NCBI RefSeq assembly: GCF_009792235.1
Contig: NZ_CP046973.1
Location: 2,666,001-2,730,000, forward strand
DNA from: Microcystis aeruginosa FD4
GTDB taxonomy: Bacteria; Cyanobacteriota; Cyanobacteriia; Cyanobacteriales; Microcystaceae
Length of the DNA stretch: 64,000 nt
Direction: 5' to 3'
Shown here: in pieces, positions 35,567-45,179 of the stretch
Layout of the letters: every line of letters begins with the position of its first letter
Position numbering within the stretch: position 1 is the first letter of the stretch
Notes under the pieces: model-generated
What the model was told of the DNA's origin: nothing
The model's input: only the letters and a program-made list of their open reading frames with translations
Database searches by the model: none
Position numbers and translations under genes: made by a program

Positions 35567-36535
35567 ATGAATTTAACCGTTAAAGATTTGGGTGAACAGG
35601 GATTGCTACCGATTCTGCAAAAATATTGTCCTGCGGAGATTATCGGTGATGATGGGGCGATTTTATCCCTCAAAGATGGTTATTCTCTCGTCGTCACCAC
35701 TGATGTTTTAGTGAATAACGTCCACTTTAGCGATCTTACCACCTCTCCCGAAGATGTGGGCTGGCGAGCGGCGGCGGCTAATTTATCCGATTTAGCGGCT
35801 ATGGGAGCAGAACCCCTGGGAATTACGGTAGGATTGGCTTTAACTCCCGCTCTAGCCATCGATTGGCTAGAAGGACTCTATCGGGGTCTTAGCTCTTGTC
35901 TGCAAGTATATCAGACGGCGATCGTTGGTGGTGATGTCTGTCGGGCCACGGAGATTAACATCAGCATCACCGCCCTGGGACAAGTGGCAAAAAATGAAGA
36001 AATTAGACGTTTTAACGCAAAAGTGGGCGATAGTATCGTTGTTACAGGTTATCACGGTTTATCGCGGGCTGGATTAGAATTACTCTTCCACCCTGAAACC
36101 GGCAGGAATTTAAATTCCGCCCAAAAAAAGCGATTAATCCAAGCTCATCAACGGCCGCGACCGAGACTCGATTGCATACCACATTTACAAAAAATTGTCA
36201 AGCAATTTCCCATCGCTGGCATGGATAGCAGTGACGGGTTAGCAGATGCCATCATCCAAATTTGTCGCTGTAGTGGGGTTGGTGCTGAAATCGAGACGAT
36301 TCCCCTGCATCCAAGCCTGAAAGAATATGTAGGAGCCGAAAAAGCTCTAGAATGGGCTTTATACGGCGGTGAAGACTTTGAGTTAGTTTTGTGTTTGCCC
36401 CCGGACAGTGCCAAAGAATTGCTGGAGAAAGTGGGAGAAGATGGGGCGATAATCGGTCAAATTGTCCCCGGGAAAGAGATAAAATTAGCCGACGGTAGAA
36501 ACCTCAGTTTAAGCTCTGGATTTCAACATTTTTAA
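35567..36535 (+). CDS. thiL: Thiamine-monophosphate kinase
   Basis: The ATG at 35567 starts MNLTVKDLGEQGLLPIL and gives 322 residues; the frame is open earlier to 35456, but this overlaps the upstream gene and lacks family residues. ThiL phosphorylates thiamine monophosphate to the diphosphate cofactor. Signature segments are GDDGAILSL, VVTTDVLVNNVHF, the AAANLSDLAAMGAEPLG loop, GGDVCRA, and MDSSDGLADA near residue 225. The length is normal. Confidence 0.95.
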   Translation: MNLTVKDLGEQGLLPILQKYCPAEIIGDDGAILSLKDGYSLVVTTDVLVNNVHFSDLTTSPEDVGWRAAAANLSDLAAMGAEPLGITVGLALTPALAIDWLEGLYRGLSSCLQVYQTAIVGGDVCRATEINISITALGQVAKNEEIRRFNAKVGDSIVVTGYHGLSRAGLELLFHPETGRNLNSAQKKRLIQAHQRPRPRLDCIPHLQKIVKQFPIAGMDSSDGLADAIIQICRCSGVGAEIETIPLHPSLKEYVGAEKALEWALYGGEDFELVLCLPPDSAKELLEKVGEDGAIIGQIVPGKEIKLADGRNLSLSSGFQHF

Positions 36536-36606
36536 GGGTAAGAGCGGCGGTCTTCAGCCCGACATTGAGATAAAATCGATCTAGTTAAAAATTTAATTCC
36601 GAAACT

Positions 36607-38046
36607 ATGTTCGACGCACTGGCCGACCGCTTAGAAGACGCATGGAAAAAGTTACGAGGTCAAGATAAAATCTCCTCGGCCAACATACAAGATACCCTAA
36701 AAGAAGTCCGGCGGGCTTTATTAGAAGCAGATGTCAACCTACAGGTGGTCAAGGGATTTATTGCTGAGGTCGAGAAACAAGCCCTCGGCGCTGAAGTTAT
36801 TTCTGGAGTCAATCCCGGTCAGCAATTTATCAAAATTGTCTACGATGAATTAGTCAAAATCATGGGGGAAAGCAACGTCCCCCTAGCGCAGGCCGATAAA
36901 CCCCCCACCGTAATTTTAATGGCTGGGTTGCAAGGGACAGGAAAAACCACCGCCACCGCTAAATTAGCCCTATATCTCCGCAAACAGTCGAAAAGCTGCC
37001 TGATGGTGGCTACCGATGTCTACCGTCCGGCGGCCATTGACCAATTAATCACCCTCGGTAAACAGATTAACGTTCCCGTTTTTGAGATGGGTTCTCAGGC
37101 TAATCCCGTCGATATCGCCCGTCAAGGTGTGGAAAAAGCCAAAGAATTAGGCGTAGATACGGTTATCATCGACACAGCCGGTCGTTTGCAGATAGACACC
37201 CAGATGATGGGCCAACTAGCACAAATCAAGAAAATTGTCAAGCCTGACGACACTTTATTAGTGGTGGATGCGATGACCGGCCAGGAAGCGGCCAATCTCA
37301 CCCACACTTTTCACCAACAAATCGGCATCACGGGGGCAATTCTCACCAAACTTGACGGTGATACTCGCGGTGGGGCTGCCTTATCAGTGCGGCAAATATC
37401 GGGACAACCGATTAAATTTGTTGGGGTTGGGGAAAAAGTCGAGGCTTTAGAGCCATTTTATCCCGATCGCCTTGCTAGTCGCATCCTCAATATGGGTGAT
37501 GTCCTCACCCTAGTGGAAAAAGCTCAGGAACAGTTAGACCTGGAAGACGCAGCCAAAATGCAGGCCAAGATTTTAGAGGCTAAGTTTGATTTTAATGACT
37601 TCCTCAAACAGATGCGGCTGTTAAAAAATATGGGTTCCTTGGGGGGAGTCTTAAAATTAATCCCCGGTCTGGGCAAACTGAGCGGGACGGACATCGAAAA
37701 GGGCGAAAAAGAGTTAAAACGCACGGAAGCGATGATTAATTCCATGACCGCGGAGGAACGCACTAACCCCGATTTGTTGGCTAAGTCTCCTAATCGTCGT
37801 CGTCGCATTGCCAAGGGTTCAGGACATCCAGAAACGGAAGTTACCAAACTAATTTCTAATTTCACCAGAATGCGATCGATGATGCAACAGATGGGGCGGG
37901 GACAAATGCCCAGTCTGCCCGGGATGCCGGGGATGGGGGGCGGAATGTTTGGAGGTGGTCAACCGGCACCGGGATTTCGTGGTCAAGGTGGCAGCCCGAA
38001 AAAACCGAAGAAAACCAAGAAAAAGAAAGGTTTTGGCGATTTATAG
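36607..38046 (+). CDS. ffh: Signal recognition particle protein Ffh
   Basis: The 479-residue GTPase binds signal sequences and 4.5S RNA to target proteins to membranes. The N domain (residues 1-90) is followed by the G domain with GLQGTGKTTATAKL, DTAGRLQ, TKLDGDTRGG and GVGEKVEALEPF, then the methionine-rich M domain with FTRMRSMMQQMGRGQM and a glycine- and lysine-rich tail. All G motifs are intact. It starts about 70 bases after thiL. Confidence 0.98.
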   Translation: MFDALADRLEDAWKKLRGQDKISSANIQDTLKEVRRALLEADVNLQVVKGFIAEVEKQALGAEVISGVNPGQQFIKIVYDELVKIMGESNVPLAQADKPPTVILMAGLQGTGKTTATAKLALYLRKQSKSCLMVATDVYRPAAIDQLITLGKQINVPVFEMGSQANPVDIARQGVEKAKELGVDTVIIDTAGRLQIDTQMMGQLAQIKKIVKPDDTLLVVDAMTGQEAANLTHTFHQQIGITGAILTKLDGDTRGGAALSVRQISGQPIKFVGVGEKVEALEPFYPDRLASRILNMGDVLTLVEKAQEQLDLEDAAKMQAKILEAKFDFNDFLKQMRLLKNMGSLGGVLKLIPGLGKLSGTDIEKGEKELKRTEAMINSMTAEERTNPDLLAKSPNRRRRIAKGSGHPETEVTKLISNFTRMRSMMQQMGRGQMPSLPGMPGMGGGMFGGGQPAPGFRGQGGSPKKPKKTKKKKGFGDL

Positions 38047-38138
38047 AGGAAATTACCAGTTAAGACTCCATGGGAGAGGGTAGAAGAGAGCAGGGAAAGG
38101 GTTTGGGACTGAGGGATTTGGTGATGGTTTGCCGTTGA

Positions 38139-38807
38139 CTAATCTCTGATCACTAGGGGCGATTGCAGGGTAATATTTAAATCTCGATCGGGGTTAACAG
38201 AGTATAACTGCACGGAACTACCACCGACAATTCCCGCCGCCGGTAAGCCCCATCCGGCAAGGGTTCCCACGGCTGCCCCCGCTAAGACATCGAGAAATTC
38301 GATCTTGCGATCGCCAGTGAGAGCAGCGATCGCTGTGGCTGCCCCCGCACCGGCGACGGTTCCCCCTAAGATATCTTGAGTTTTTGCCCCTTTACGCAAG
38401 GTTTCAGTGGTGGTAATTAATCGCGAAGTAGCATTGAGGGGAATAGTGCGATTGCCCCCATCGAGGCCAATTTCATCGGCAATAAACCGCACACCTCGGC
38501 CGGCCGCTTCTAAAGTACCCTTGACTTCACTTCCTGCTGCAATCACCACAATCCCATTCTGGTTACGAATATCTCTAGCTACGGTTAAAGTCAGAGGAAT
38601 AACATCACTTTTAGAAACTAAAATTTTATCGGCTTTTTCGTAATTCAAAGGGATAACTGTTCCCACCGGAATCGAGATTTGTTGAGCGATAAGACGTTGC
38701 CGATTAATATTACTTTGAGCGAGGACGGGAAAAGTACCGGACATGGAACCCATGAGCAGGGTAATCAGTAAAGCTGTGCCGGCTCTAGTAACAGGATTCA
38801 TAGACAT
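38139..38807 (-). CDS. Secreted or periplasmic glycine-rich protein, unknown function
   Basis: The 222-residue product has a clear signal peptide (hydrophobic TALLITLLMGSMSGTF, then VLAQS as a likely cleavage site). The mature part is beta-rich with PVGTVIPLNY, VVIAAGSEVKGTLEAAGRG and a glycine/alanine-rich stretch (about residues 145-200) that could be a membrane-active segment. It resembles a family of cyanobacterial envelope proteins of unknown role. It is convergent with ffh and divergent from the next kinase gene. Confidence 0.7.
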   Translation of the reverse strand: MSMNPVTRAGTALLITLLMGSMSGTFPVLAQSNINRQRLIAQQISIPVGTVIPLNYEKADKILVSKSDVIPLTLTVARDIRNQNGIVVIAAGSEVKGTLEAAGRGVRFIADEIGLDGGNRTIPLNATSRLITTTETLRKGAKTQDILGGTVAGAGAATAIAALTGDRKIEFLDVLAGAAVGTLAGWGLPAAGIVGGSSVQLYSVNPDRDLNITLQSPLVIRD

Positions 38808-38987
38808 AGCGGTTATCCTCTGAAAAAAACAACAGTGAACTTTCTCTGTTTCTAGATTATTTTTTTTCTGTCTGTCATGTCAGTCCCCTCCACAGGGAAT
38901 TTTTTCCCTTTCTATAGGGAAAAAAGTAGAATAGGAGAATTTCTGCATTTTGCCCATCGACCGCAAAAGAGAGCCGAAAAGCCTAGA

Positions 38988-41129
38988 ATGGTAAAAAACC
39001 TCGGATTGCCATCGTCTATGGAACTCGCTGCCGGAAAAATCCTTAGTCATCGCTACCAAATTATCCGTCAATTGGGAAAAGGGGGATTCGGACAGACTTT
39101 CTTGTCCTGCGATCGCCAGTTACCCAATCAAAATCGCTGTGTGATCAAACAATTTCAACCCCAGTGCCAGGATGCCGAAACTGTAGCCACCGCTAGACGA
39201 CTCTTTGAAACCGAGGCGAAAATCCTGCAAGAATTGGGCAGTCATCAGCATATTCCCCGTTTATTTGCCTATTTTGAGGAAAATGGGCAATTTTTCCTCG
39301 TGCAAGAATACATTGAAGGGGAAGATTTAGCCACAGAAATTACTGCCGGTGTCTATAGGCAAAATGAAGAGAAAGTGGTGGCTTTATTAACAGAAATTCT
39401 CTCAATTATCGAATTTGTCCATCAGAAACAGGTGATCCATCGCGATGTTAATCCCTTCAATCTTATTCGTCGCCGTCAAGATGATCAATTGGTTTTAATT
39501 GATTTTGGTGCTGTCAAACAAATTAGCACTCAAGTAGTTAAAGAAGGTAAAACTGTTTCTACCATCGCTATCGGTACCCCGGGTTATTTCCCCAGTGAAC
39601 AGGCCCAAGGTTATCCCCGTTTTAGTAGTGATATTTATGCCGCCGGTATTATTGGATTACAAGCTTTAACCGGTAAAGCTCCCGAAGATATTCCCCTGGA
39701 TGCTCACACGGGAGAAATTCTCTGGCAACATTTGGCTATGACTAGCCCCGAGTTTGGTTATATTATCGATCGCATGATCCGCTATGATTTTCGTCAGCGT
39801 TATACCAGTGCCAGTGAAGCATTAATCGCTCTGAGAAAATTAGGGAAAATTCATCATCTGGCTCCGAAAACTACCCAGGGGGTGAAACCTCAAAGTCGAG
39901 TTGATCGTCAAGGGAAATCTTGGCTAACAAAAATCCTGTTTGTCTCTGGGACAATTGGCTTAATAGCTGGTGCTTATCTGGGTTTTGACTATTGGCAAAA
40001 TTCTCGTAATTCTCTTGGTTACTATCAACAAGGGCAGACTTTTTATCAACTCAAACGCTATACCGATGCCCTCAATGCCTATGGTCAAGCCTTAAAAATT
40101 AATCCCGATTATCTTGAGGCATTACAAGGAAAAGCTGATACTTTATTAGCTTTAAAAAGATACTCGGAAGCTTTAAATACCTACGAAAAAGCTATTCAAA
40201 TTAACCCAGATTCCGCTTGGCCAGCTTGGCTCGGTCGCGGGGAAGCTTTAGATAAATTAGATAAGAATCAGGAGGCCTTAGAAAGTTTTGATCGGGTCTT
40301 ATCTTTTAATCCTGCCGCTAGTCAAGCTTGGCAAGGTAAAGCCGATATCTATTTAGAACTGCAACAATATTCCGCCGCCCAAAAAGCTCTTGACAAATTG
40401 TTAACTTTTCAGCAAAATGATGCCAAAGCATGGTATAAAAAAGGCTGGTCATTACAAAATCTTGAGGATTATGAAGGGGCAGTTAAAGCCTACGATCAGG
40501 CTCTAGCGATCGAGTCAGATAATGCCTTAATTTGGTATCAAAAAGGTAATAGTTTGTATCAATTAAATAAAATTAATGATGCTTTAGAAAGTTATAGCAA
40601 AGCCGGACAATTTAATCCTCAATTTTCCCAAGCTCACTATAGTCAAGGGATTATTCTGCAAAAATTAGGTCGCAATTCAGAAGCTTTGGAGGCATTTACT
40701 CAAGCAACTAAAGCCAATTCTAATTATTATCAAGCTTGGTTAAATCAAGGGGCATTACTTCATCAAATGGAAAGATTTCAAGAAGCGATCGCATCCTACG
40801 AAAAAGCTCGCCGCATTTCTTCCCAAAAAGCCGAAGTTTTTATCGGTATCGGTAACGCTTGCTATCGTTTAGGCGACAATTCCCAAGCTATAACTGCCTA
40901 TCAACAGGCGATTCAAAGACAAAAAGATAACCCCGAAACCTGGAAAAGTTTAGGCAATAGTTGGTTTAAACTCGGTCAATACGAGCGAGCGATTCAAGCT
41001 TATCAAGAATCACTTCGTTATCGTTCCAATGACCGAGAAGTGCAAACACAAAAACAACTGGCAGAAACTCGCTGGCAAGAACTTCAGCAATCTTCCCAAA
41101 ACCAAAGCAAAGAGGAACAGGTTCCCTAA
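38988..41129 (+). CDS. Ser/Thr protein kinase-like protein with TPR domain
   Basis: The start is uncertain (38988 or 39018; the frame opens at 38877); from 38988 there are 713 residues. Order: kinase-like domain (about 20-285) with GKGGFG, K54 and DFG at 172-174; one membrane helix near 314-333 (ILFVSGTIGLIAGAYLGF); then about ten TPR units to residue 700. The catalytic loop reads HRDVNPFN: the aspartate (D153) is present, but the lysine two residues later is N155. The TPR part would lie outside the cytoplasm. The 3' end overlaps the convergent Rieske gene by 4 bases. Confidence 0.88.
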   Translation: MVKNLGLPSSMELAAGKILSHRYQIIRQLGKGGFGQTFLSCDRQLPNQNRCVIKQFQPQCQDAETVATARRLFETEAKILQELGSHQHIPRLFAYFEENGQFFLVQEYIEGEDLATEITAGVYRQNEEKVVALLTEILSIIEFVHQKQVIHRDVNPFNLIRRRQDDQLVLIDFGAVKQISTQVVKEGKTVSTIAIGTPGYFPSEQAQGYPRFSSDIYAAGIIGLQALTGKAPEDIPLDAHTGEILWQHLAMTSPEFGYIIDRMIRYDFRQRYTSASEALIALRKLGKIHHLAPKTTQGVKPQSRVDRQGKSWLTKILFVSGTIGLIAGAYLGFDYWQNSRNSLGYYQQGQTFYQLKRYTDALNAYGQALKINPDYLEALQGKADTLLALKRYSEALNTYEKAIQINPDSAWPAWLGRGEALDKLDKNQEALESFDRVLSFNPAASQAWQGKADIYLELQQYSAAQKALDKLLTFQQNDAKAWYKKGWSLQNLEDYEGAVKAYDQALAIESDNALIWYQKGNSLYQLNKINDALESYSKAGQFNPQFSQAHYSQGIILQKLGRNSEALEAFTQATKANSNYYQAWLNQGALLHQMERFQEAIASYEKARRISSQKAEVFIGIGNACYRLGDNSQAITAYQQAIQRQKDNPETWKSLGNSWFKLGQYERAIQAYQESLRYRSNDREVQTQKQLAETRWQELQQSSQNQSKEEQVP

Positions 41130-42514
41130 CTTCCGCTCTTTTTACCGGTATTTCTCGGCAATAATTCCCGTCCTTGATAAAACTGTTTTTTCAGTTCTCC
41201 CAAGCGCCAATAAGCTCCCACCATAATTACAGTTAATGCTGTCAGCACTGTCACGGGAAGGAGGGCTGATTGACCGAAAATTAGGGCCAAAAGTGGTAAA
41301 GATAGACCAAGAATAATAGCGATCGCTAATGTTAACCCCCGGAGACGATTAATATTTTTTAAAGCCCCTTGACAAACAGCACAATTTTTGGTATGGGACT
41401 GATAGCGTTCGAGGAGAATCTCTTTTGATTGTCGGGGGGGGAAAGGTTGACCAGCGAAAGGATCAGCTTGGTATTGATTAACCCAATTGCGATACTCAAA
41501 CACGAATAAATCCGCTTTGGTGGGGAGATAACAAGCTTGACTAAAATTCTTACTATCCCCCTGAGCTTGTAGATAACGCTGTTGATAGTAGAGAAAAATC
41601 TGATCATCTTCAAGAATAGCGTTTTGATTGATGTGGGAATACCAAGTGGGGGTAAGCTTAATGAAGAATTTCGGCAACTTAGAGTTAAATTTAAAGGGAA
41701 AACGCGCAAAGAGACGACATTCTCCCTGACGGATGGGAGTTGCATAGACCGCGGTTAAAGTCCGTCCGAACTTTTCCGAGGTGAGATCGTGGTAAATGAA
41801 TCCGGGGGCGATAAAATTGCTGTATTGCTGACCTAATTGACCTTTACGCGGTCCTTCGGGCCAAATTCCCTTAAATCCCTGACGATTGGACTCGATAATT
41901 TCTAATTCCAGAGGAGCGGCATTGGCCCGATTACCGATGGTGAGATGATGGGTATAGGGAATATGACTAGAATCAATAATATTTTCCATTAGAGTGACGG
42001 CCGAGTAGGGTAGATCTCGGAAGGTATCCAAACAAATCCAAGCATCAGCATCCTCCTCCATGGGTTCAATAATCGGAATCGTAGTCAGGGGAGCATTTTC
42101 GGGATTACCCGCATAAACGAATAATAATCCCTGACGGATAGCCGTGGGAAAAGACCGCACACAAGCGCGTCGAGAGGTGTTAGCTTGACTGTTCTCCGGT
42201 TGTTGGGGAATAAATTCACAGTTTCCCCCTCCGGAAAAAGACCAACCGTGATAGGGACATTCTAGATGTCCGCTTTCGTTAAGACGACCTTCTGAGAGAG
42301 GAGCGAGACGATGGGGACATTTATCCTCGAAAACTCGCCATTCTTGCTGATTTTTGTCCCACCAAATCACTAAATCCTCTTCTAGAAGAGTAAAGCGTTG
42401 GGGCTGCTTTTTGTCTAAATCTTTGACGTAGTAGATAGGATACCAAACTTGACGACAATCAAAGCGATCGATATCTGTTCCCCCGACGGGATAGGTAGCA
42501 GTGCTGGTCAACAT
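41126..42514 (-). CDS. Rieske oxygenase, pheophorbide a oxygenase/Lls1 type
   Basis: The 462-residue protein has a Rieske [2Fe-2S] site with C66 and H68 in KCPHRLAPLSEG and C86 and H89 in CPYHGWSF, then the mononuclear-iron motif ENIIDSSHIPYTHH. A C-terminal CAVCQGAL (CxxC) motif and two membrane helices complete the PAO/ACD1/Tic55-like plan. In plants this group includes the chlorophyll-breakdown oxygenase; the cyanobacterial substrate is not established. It needs reduced ferredoxin or a similar donor. Confidence 0.9.
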   Translation of the reverse strand: MLTSTATYPVGGTDIDRFDCRQVWYPIYYVKDLDKKQPQRFTLLEEDLVIWWDKNQQEWRVFEDKCPHRLAPLSEGRLNESGHLECPYHGWSFSGGGNCEFIPQQPENSQANTSRRACVRSFPTAIRQGLLFVYAGNPENAPLTTIPIIEPMEEDADAWICLDTFRDLPYSAVTLMENIIDSSHIPYTHHLTIGNRANAAPLELEIIESNRQGFKGIWPEGPRKGQLGQQYSNFIAPGFIYHDLTSEKFGRTLTAVYATPIRQGECRLFARFPFKFNSKLPKFFIKLTPTWYSHINQNAILEDDQIFLYYQQRYLQAQGDSKNFSQACYLPTKADLFVFEYRNWVNQYQADPFAGQPFPPRQSKEILLERYQSHTKNCAVCQGALKNINRLRGLTLAIAIILGLSLPLLALIFGQSALLPVTVLTALTVIMVGAYWRLGELKKQFYQGRELLPRNTGKKSGS

Positions 42515-42706
42515 AAATCTTAAAATAAGTTAACATTTCTCTTACAAAATCTAACAAATTTCATCGACAAAAGGGGACAGATACCGGTATCTGCTGGGGA
42601 AACAACCACCGGCACTACATTTGGGGTGATAATTAAAGGATAGTCTCCCATGGATAAAGCGAGAATGGGAGAAGGTTCAAGATAAAACTAAGGGGAGTTT
42701 ACCAGA

Positions 42707-43171
42707 ATGTCCGGAGAAACCGTCACTTATTCCCTAGAAACTGTCTTAAAGGATATCAAAGACAGCGTTAAGGATGTTAGTCAAAAAATGGACTCTCTAC
42801 AAAGGGACGTTAATCAGAAATTTGACAAGATTGATGAGCGCTTTGACAGAATCGATGAACGGTTAAATAAAGTAGAGATAGGATTAGCTACTCTCACCGA
42901 GAAAGTGGGAGGGATGGATAAACGACTCGAAAAGGTGGAAAATGAACAAGCTAAACAGATAGGATTAGTTACCCTCACCGAGAAAGTGGGAGGGATGGAT
43001 AAACGACTCGAAAAGGTGGAAAATGAACAGGCTACCATGATTAAAGCTATTTCCGACCTACAGGGATTCCGAGGTCTAATTTTGCCGATCATTGTCGGTG
43101 CGCTCAGTGCTACTATTGGTGCGGTGATTACCGTAGCGGCAAAAATGTTGTTGATCGGCAATAGTCCCTGA
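42707..43171 (+). CDS. Coiled-coil protein with C-terminal membrane helix
   Basis: The 154-residue protein is a long heptad coiled coil (residues about 10-115), then a hydrophobic segment (LILPIIVGALSATIGAVITV) and a short tail. The site AAGGGGAG precedes the ATG. The coiled coil holds a 27-residue unit, IGLATLTEKVGGMDKRLEKV and on, present twice in tandem. The layout is shared with the broken small gene at 12463-12741. Function is unknown. Confidence 0.75.
   Translation: MSGETVTYSLETVLKDIKDSVKDVSQKMDSLQRDVNQKFDKIDERFDRIDERLNKVEIGLATLTEKVGGMDKRLEKVENEQAKQIGLVTLTEKVGGMDKRLEKVENEQATMIKAISDLQGFRGLILPIIVGALSATIGAVITVAAKMLLIGNSP
42878..43039 (+). repeat. 81-bp in-frame tandem duplication
   Basis: Bases 42878-42958 and 42959-43039 are near-identical copies that keep the reading frame of the coiled-coil gene. 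The few differences cluster at the beginning and end of the units. Confidence 0.95.
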
Positions 43172-43213
43172 TCGAGATAAGATTAATTCTCGTGGTCTAG
43201 ATGGGGGAGATTT

Positions 43214-43669
43214 GTGAATAAACTAAGCATTCTGGTTCTGCACGGGCCGAATTTAAACCTATTGGGGAAAAGAGAGCCGAATCTCTACGGTAACGTTAAT
43301 TTAGAGACGATTAACCAGTTTTTAAACGAAGAAGCTACCCGTTTAGGGGTGAATTTAACCGCACACCAGTCCAATCAGGAAGGGCAATTAGTGGACTGGA
43401 TTCAGCAAGCATGGGGTCAGCATGACGGTATTTTGATTAATGCGGGAGCTTATACTCATACCAGTATCGCCATCCGCGACGCACTATTAGGCACAAAAAT
43501 GGCCTGTGTGGAAGTACACTTAAGCAATATTTACAAACGCGAGTCTTTTCGTCATCATTCCTACATTGCCGATATAGCCATCGGACAGATTAGCGGTTTT
43601 GGGGCCGAAAGTTATCGTCTAGGATTATGGGCATTAGTCGATTATTTGCACAAGAATAGAGAATGTTGA
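43214..43669 (+). CDS. aroQ: 3-dehydroquinate dehydratase, type II
   Basis: The 151-residue enzyme of the shikimate pathway begins at a GTG with GGGGGAG upstream. Signatures are LHGPNLNLLGKREPNLYG with the flexible loop residues, HQSNQEGQLVDWI, INAGAYTHTSIAIRDAL, and EVHLSNIYKRESFRHHS with the active-site histidine and arginine. The length is normal. Its stop codon abuts the stop of the convergent hypothetical gene with no gap. Confidence 0.97.
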   Translation: MNKLSILVLHGPNLNLLGKREPNLYGNVNLETINQFLNEEATRLGVNLTAHQSNQEGQLVDWIQQAWGQHDGILINAGAYTHTSIAIRDALLGTKMACVEVHLSNIYKRESFRHHSYIADIAIGQISGFGAESYRLGLWALVDYLHKNREC

Positions 43670-44251
43670 TTAGGCAAGGGATTCTCCCACTTCTAAGAGG
43701 GGACAAAAGGGAAAATAGGGGGAAACCGTCCAACGATAGAATTTTTTGCTGCTGGTGGACTGAAGATTAAAACGCAGGGAAACAAAGGGGAAAAAGGGAG
43801 ATACGGAACAATTCCAACTGAAAGCCGGCTTAGAAGTGCTATGATCGCCCTGCAAAGACCAAGCGGGGTATTGAAAAACCTCCCGGATGAGGGATTTTCC
43901 TTCATCGCTAACTTGGGCGCAGCTGCGACTAATGCCCGAAACCAAACAGAAACTATTACCGATACAATTGTCATTAGAAGCCACGATCAGGAGATCTTCC
44001 CCGGTGGTGGTTAGTTCAAAAGCGATAAAATCTCCAGCTTGCCAACGACTAAGGACTTGTCCCTGGGCATTCTGGTAGATAGCGCTGCAGTTTTCGGGAT
44101 CGAGAAGACGATTACTATCGGGATCTAAGTAACCGCAAACCTTTCCCATCAGACGAGTTCCATCCTGAAACCCATACACCCAATCAAAGGTATCGATCTT
44201 AGCGGCCCCTTGATTGCTTTTGTTGACCAATAGTAATCGATCGCTGACCAC
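43670..44251 (-). CDS. Hypothetical protein (193 aa)
   Basis: No family was recognised. The product has no signal peptide or membrane helix, contains five cysteines, mostly between residues 39 and 110, and a WVYGFQDGTRLMGKVCGYLD segment that may be beta-stranded. The last 40 or so residues are rich in Phe, Pro and Ser. The stop abuts that of aroQ tail to tail. The ORF length and single strong frame favour a real gene. Confidence 0.55.
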   Translation of the reverse strand: MVSDRLLLVNKSNQGAAKIDTFDWVYGFQDGTRLMGKVCGYLDPDSNRLLDPENCSAIYQNAQGQVLSRWQAGDFIAFELTTTGEDLLIVASNDNCIGNSFCLVSGISRSCAQVSDEGKSLIREVFQYPAWSLQGDHSTSKPAFSWNCSVSPFFPFVSLRFNLQSTSSKKFYRWTVSPYFPFCPLLEVGESLA

Positions 44252-44456
44252 GGTTATTAATTCTCTATAAAACTAAGCTTCCCTTAATAACAAAGGTATC
44301 ACTAAATACCAATTTCCCAACGAAAAGATTTATTAAGTTTAACTTCTCGTCCCTCTGGGAGAGTGAACCAGTCAGCTTAAATCAAGGCCAAAACCTGCTA
44401 TCTTATGGGGAGAGAAAAATTATCTAGATCTTGTTTTAGCGAGTGGTAGTAAGGGC

Positions 44457-45179
44457 ATGGCGTACAAGCGGGTATTATTAAAACTGAGTGGGGAGGCCCT
44501 GATGGGCAATCTCGGCTATGGGATCGACCCGATGGTGGTTTCCGCTATCGCCCAGGAAATCTCCGAAGTGGTTGACCAGGGCATCCAATTGGCGATCGTA
44601 GTCGGTGGGGGCAATATTTTTCGCGGGGTGAAAGCCGCCTCGGCCGGCATGGATCGGGCTACAGCCGATTATATTGGTATGATAGCAACAGTCATGAACG
44701 CTATGACCTTGCAGGATGCCCTAGAACGAGCGCAAGTACCGACTAGGGTATTAACAGCGATCGCGATGCAGGAATTAGCTGAACCCTACATCCGCCGGCG
44801 GGCAATCCGTCATCTGGAAAAAGGTCGGGTGGTGGTTTTCGGTGCGGGATCGGGTAATCCTTTCTTTACCACCGATACCACGGCGGCCTTGCGCGCTGCC
44901 GAAATCGATGCGGAAGTGGTGTTTAAAGCGACGAAAGTGGATGGAGTTTATGATTCCGATCCCTCCCATAACCCTAAGGCGCGACGCTTTCAAAGTCTCA
45001 CCTACGGTCATGTGCTGACTCATGATCTGCGGGTGATGGACGGAACGGCGATCGCTCTGTGCAAGGAAAATAATATCCCGATAGTCGTTTTCGATCTGTC
45101 GGTAGCAGGTAATATTGTTCGCGCTGTCAAAGGTGAACCCGTTGGAACATTGGTAGGAGGATTCTGTGAAGTTAGCTGA
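44457..45179 (+). CDS. pyrH: Uridylate kinase
   Basis: The 240-residue enzyme phosphorylates UMP to UDP. It shows KLSGEALMG at the N-terminus, VVGGGNIFRGVKA, the DYIGMIATVMNAMTLQDAL helix, GSGNPFFTTDTTAALRA and TKVDGVYDSDP. The length is normal. The 3' end overlaps the frr start by 14 bases, a usual pyrH-frr operon in bacteria. Confidence 0.98.
   Translation: MAYKRVLLKLSGEALMGNLGYGIDPMVVSAIAQEISEVVDQGIQLAIVVGGGNIFRGVKAASAGMDRATADYIGMIATVMNAMTLQDALERAQVPTRVLTAIAMQELAEPYIRRRAIRHLEKGRVVVFGAGSGNPFFTTDTTAALRAAEIDAEVVFKATKVDGVYDSDPSHNPKARRFQSLTYGHVLTHDLRVMDGTAIALCKENNIPIVVFDLSVAGNIVRAVKGEPVGTLVGGFCEVS

Noticed and set aside
41359..41745. 128-codon minus-strand frame inside the Rieske oxygenase gene
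   Set aside because: It is an alternative frame of the same strand inside a conserved gene.
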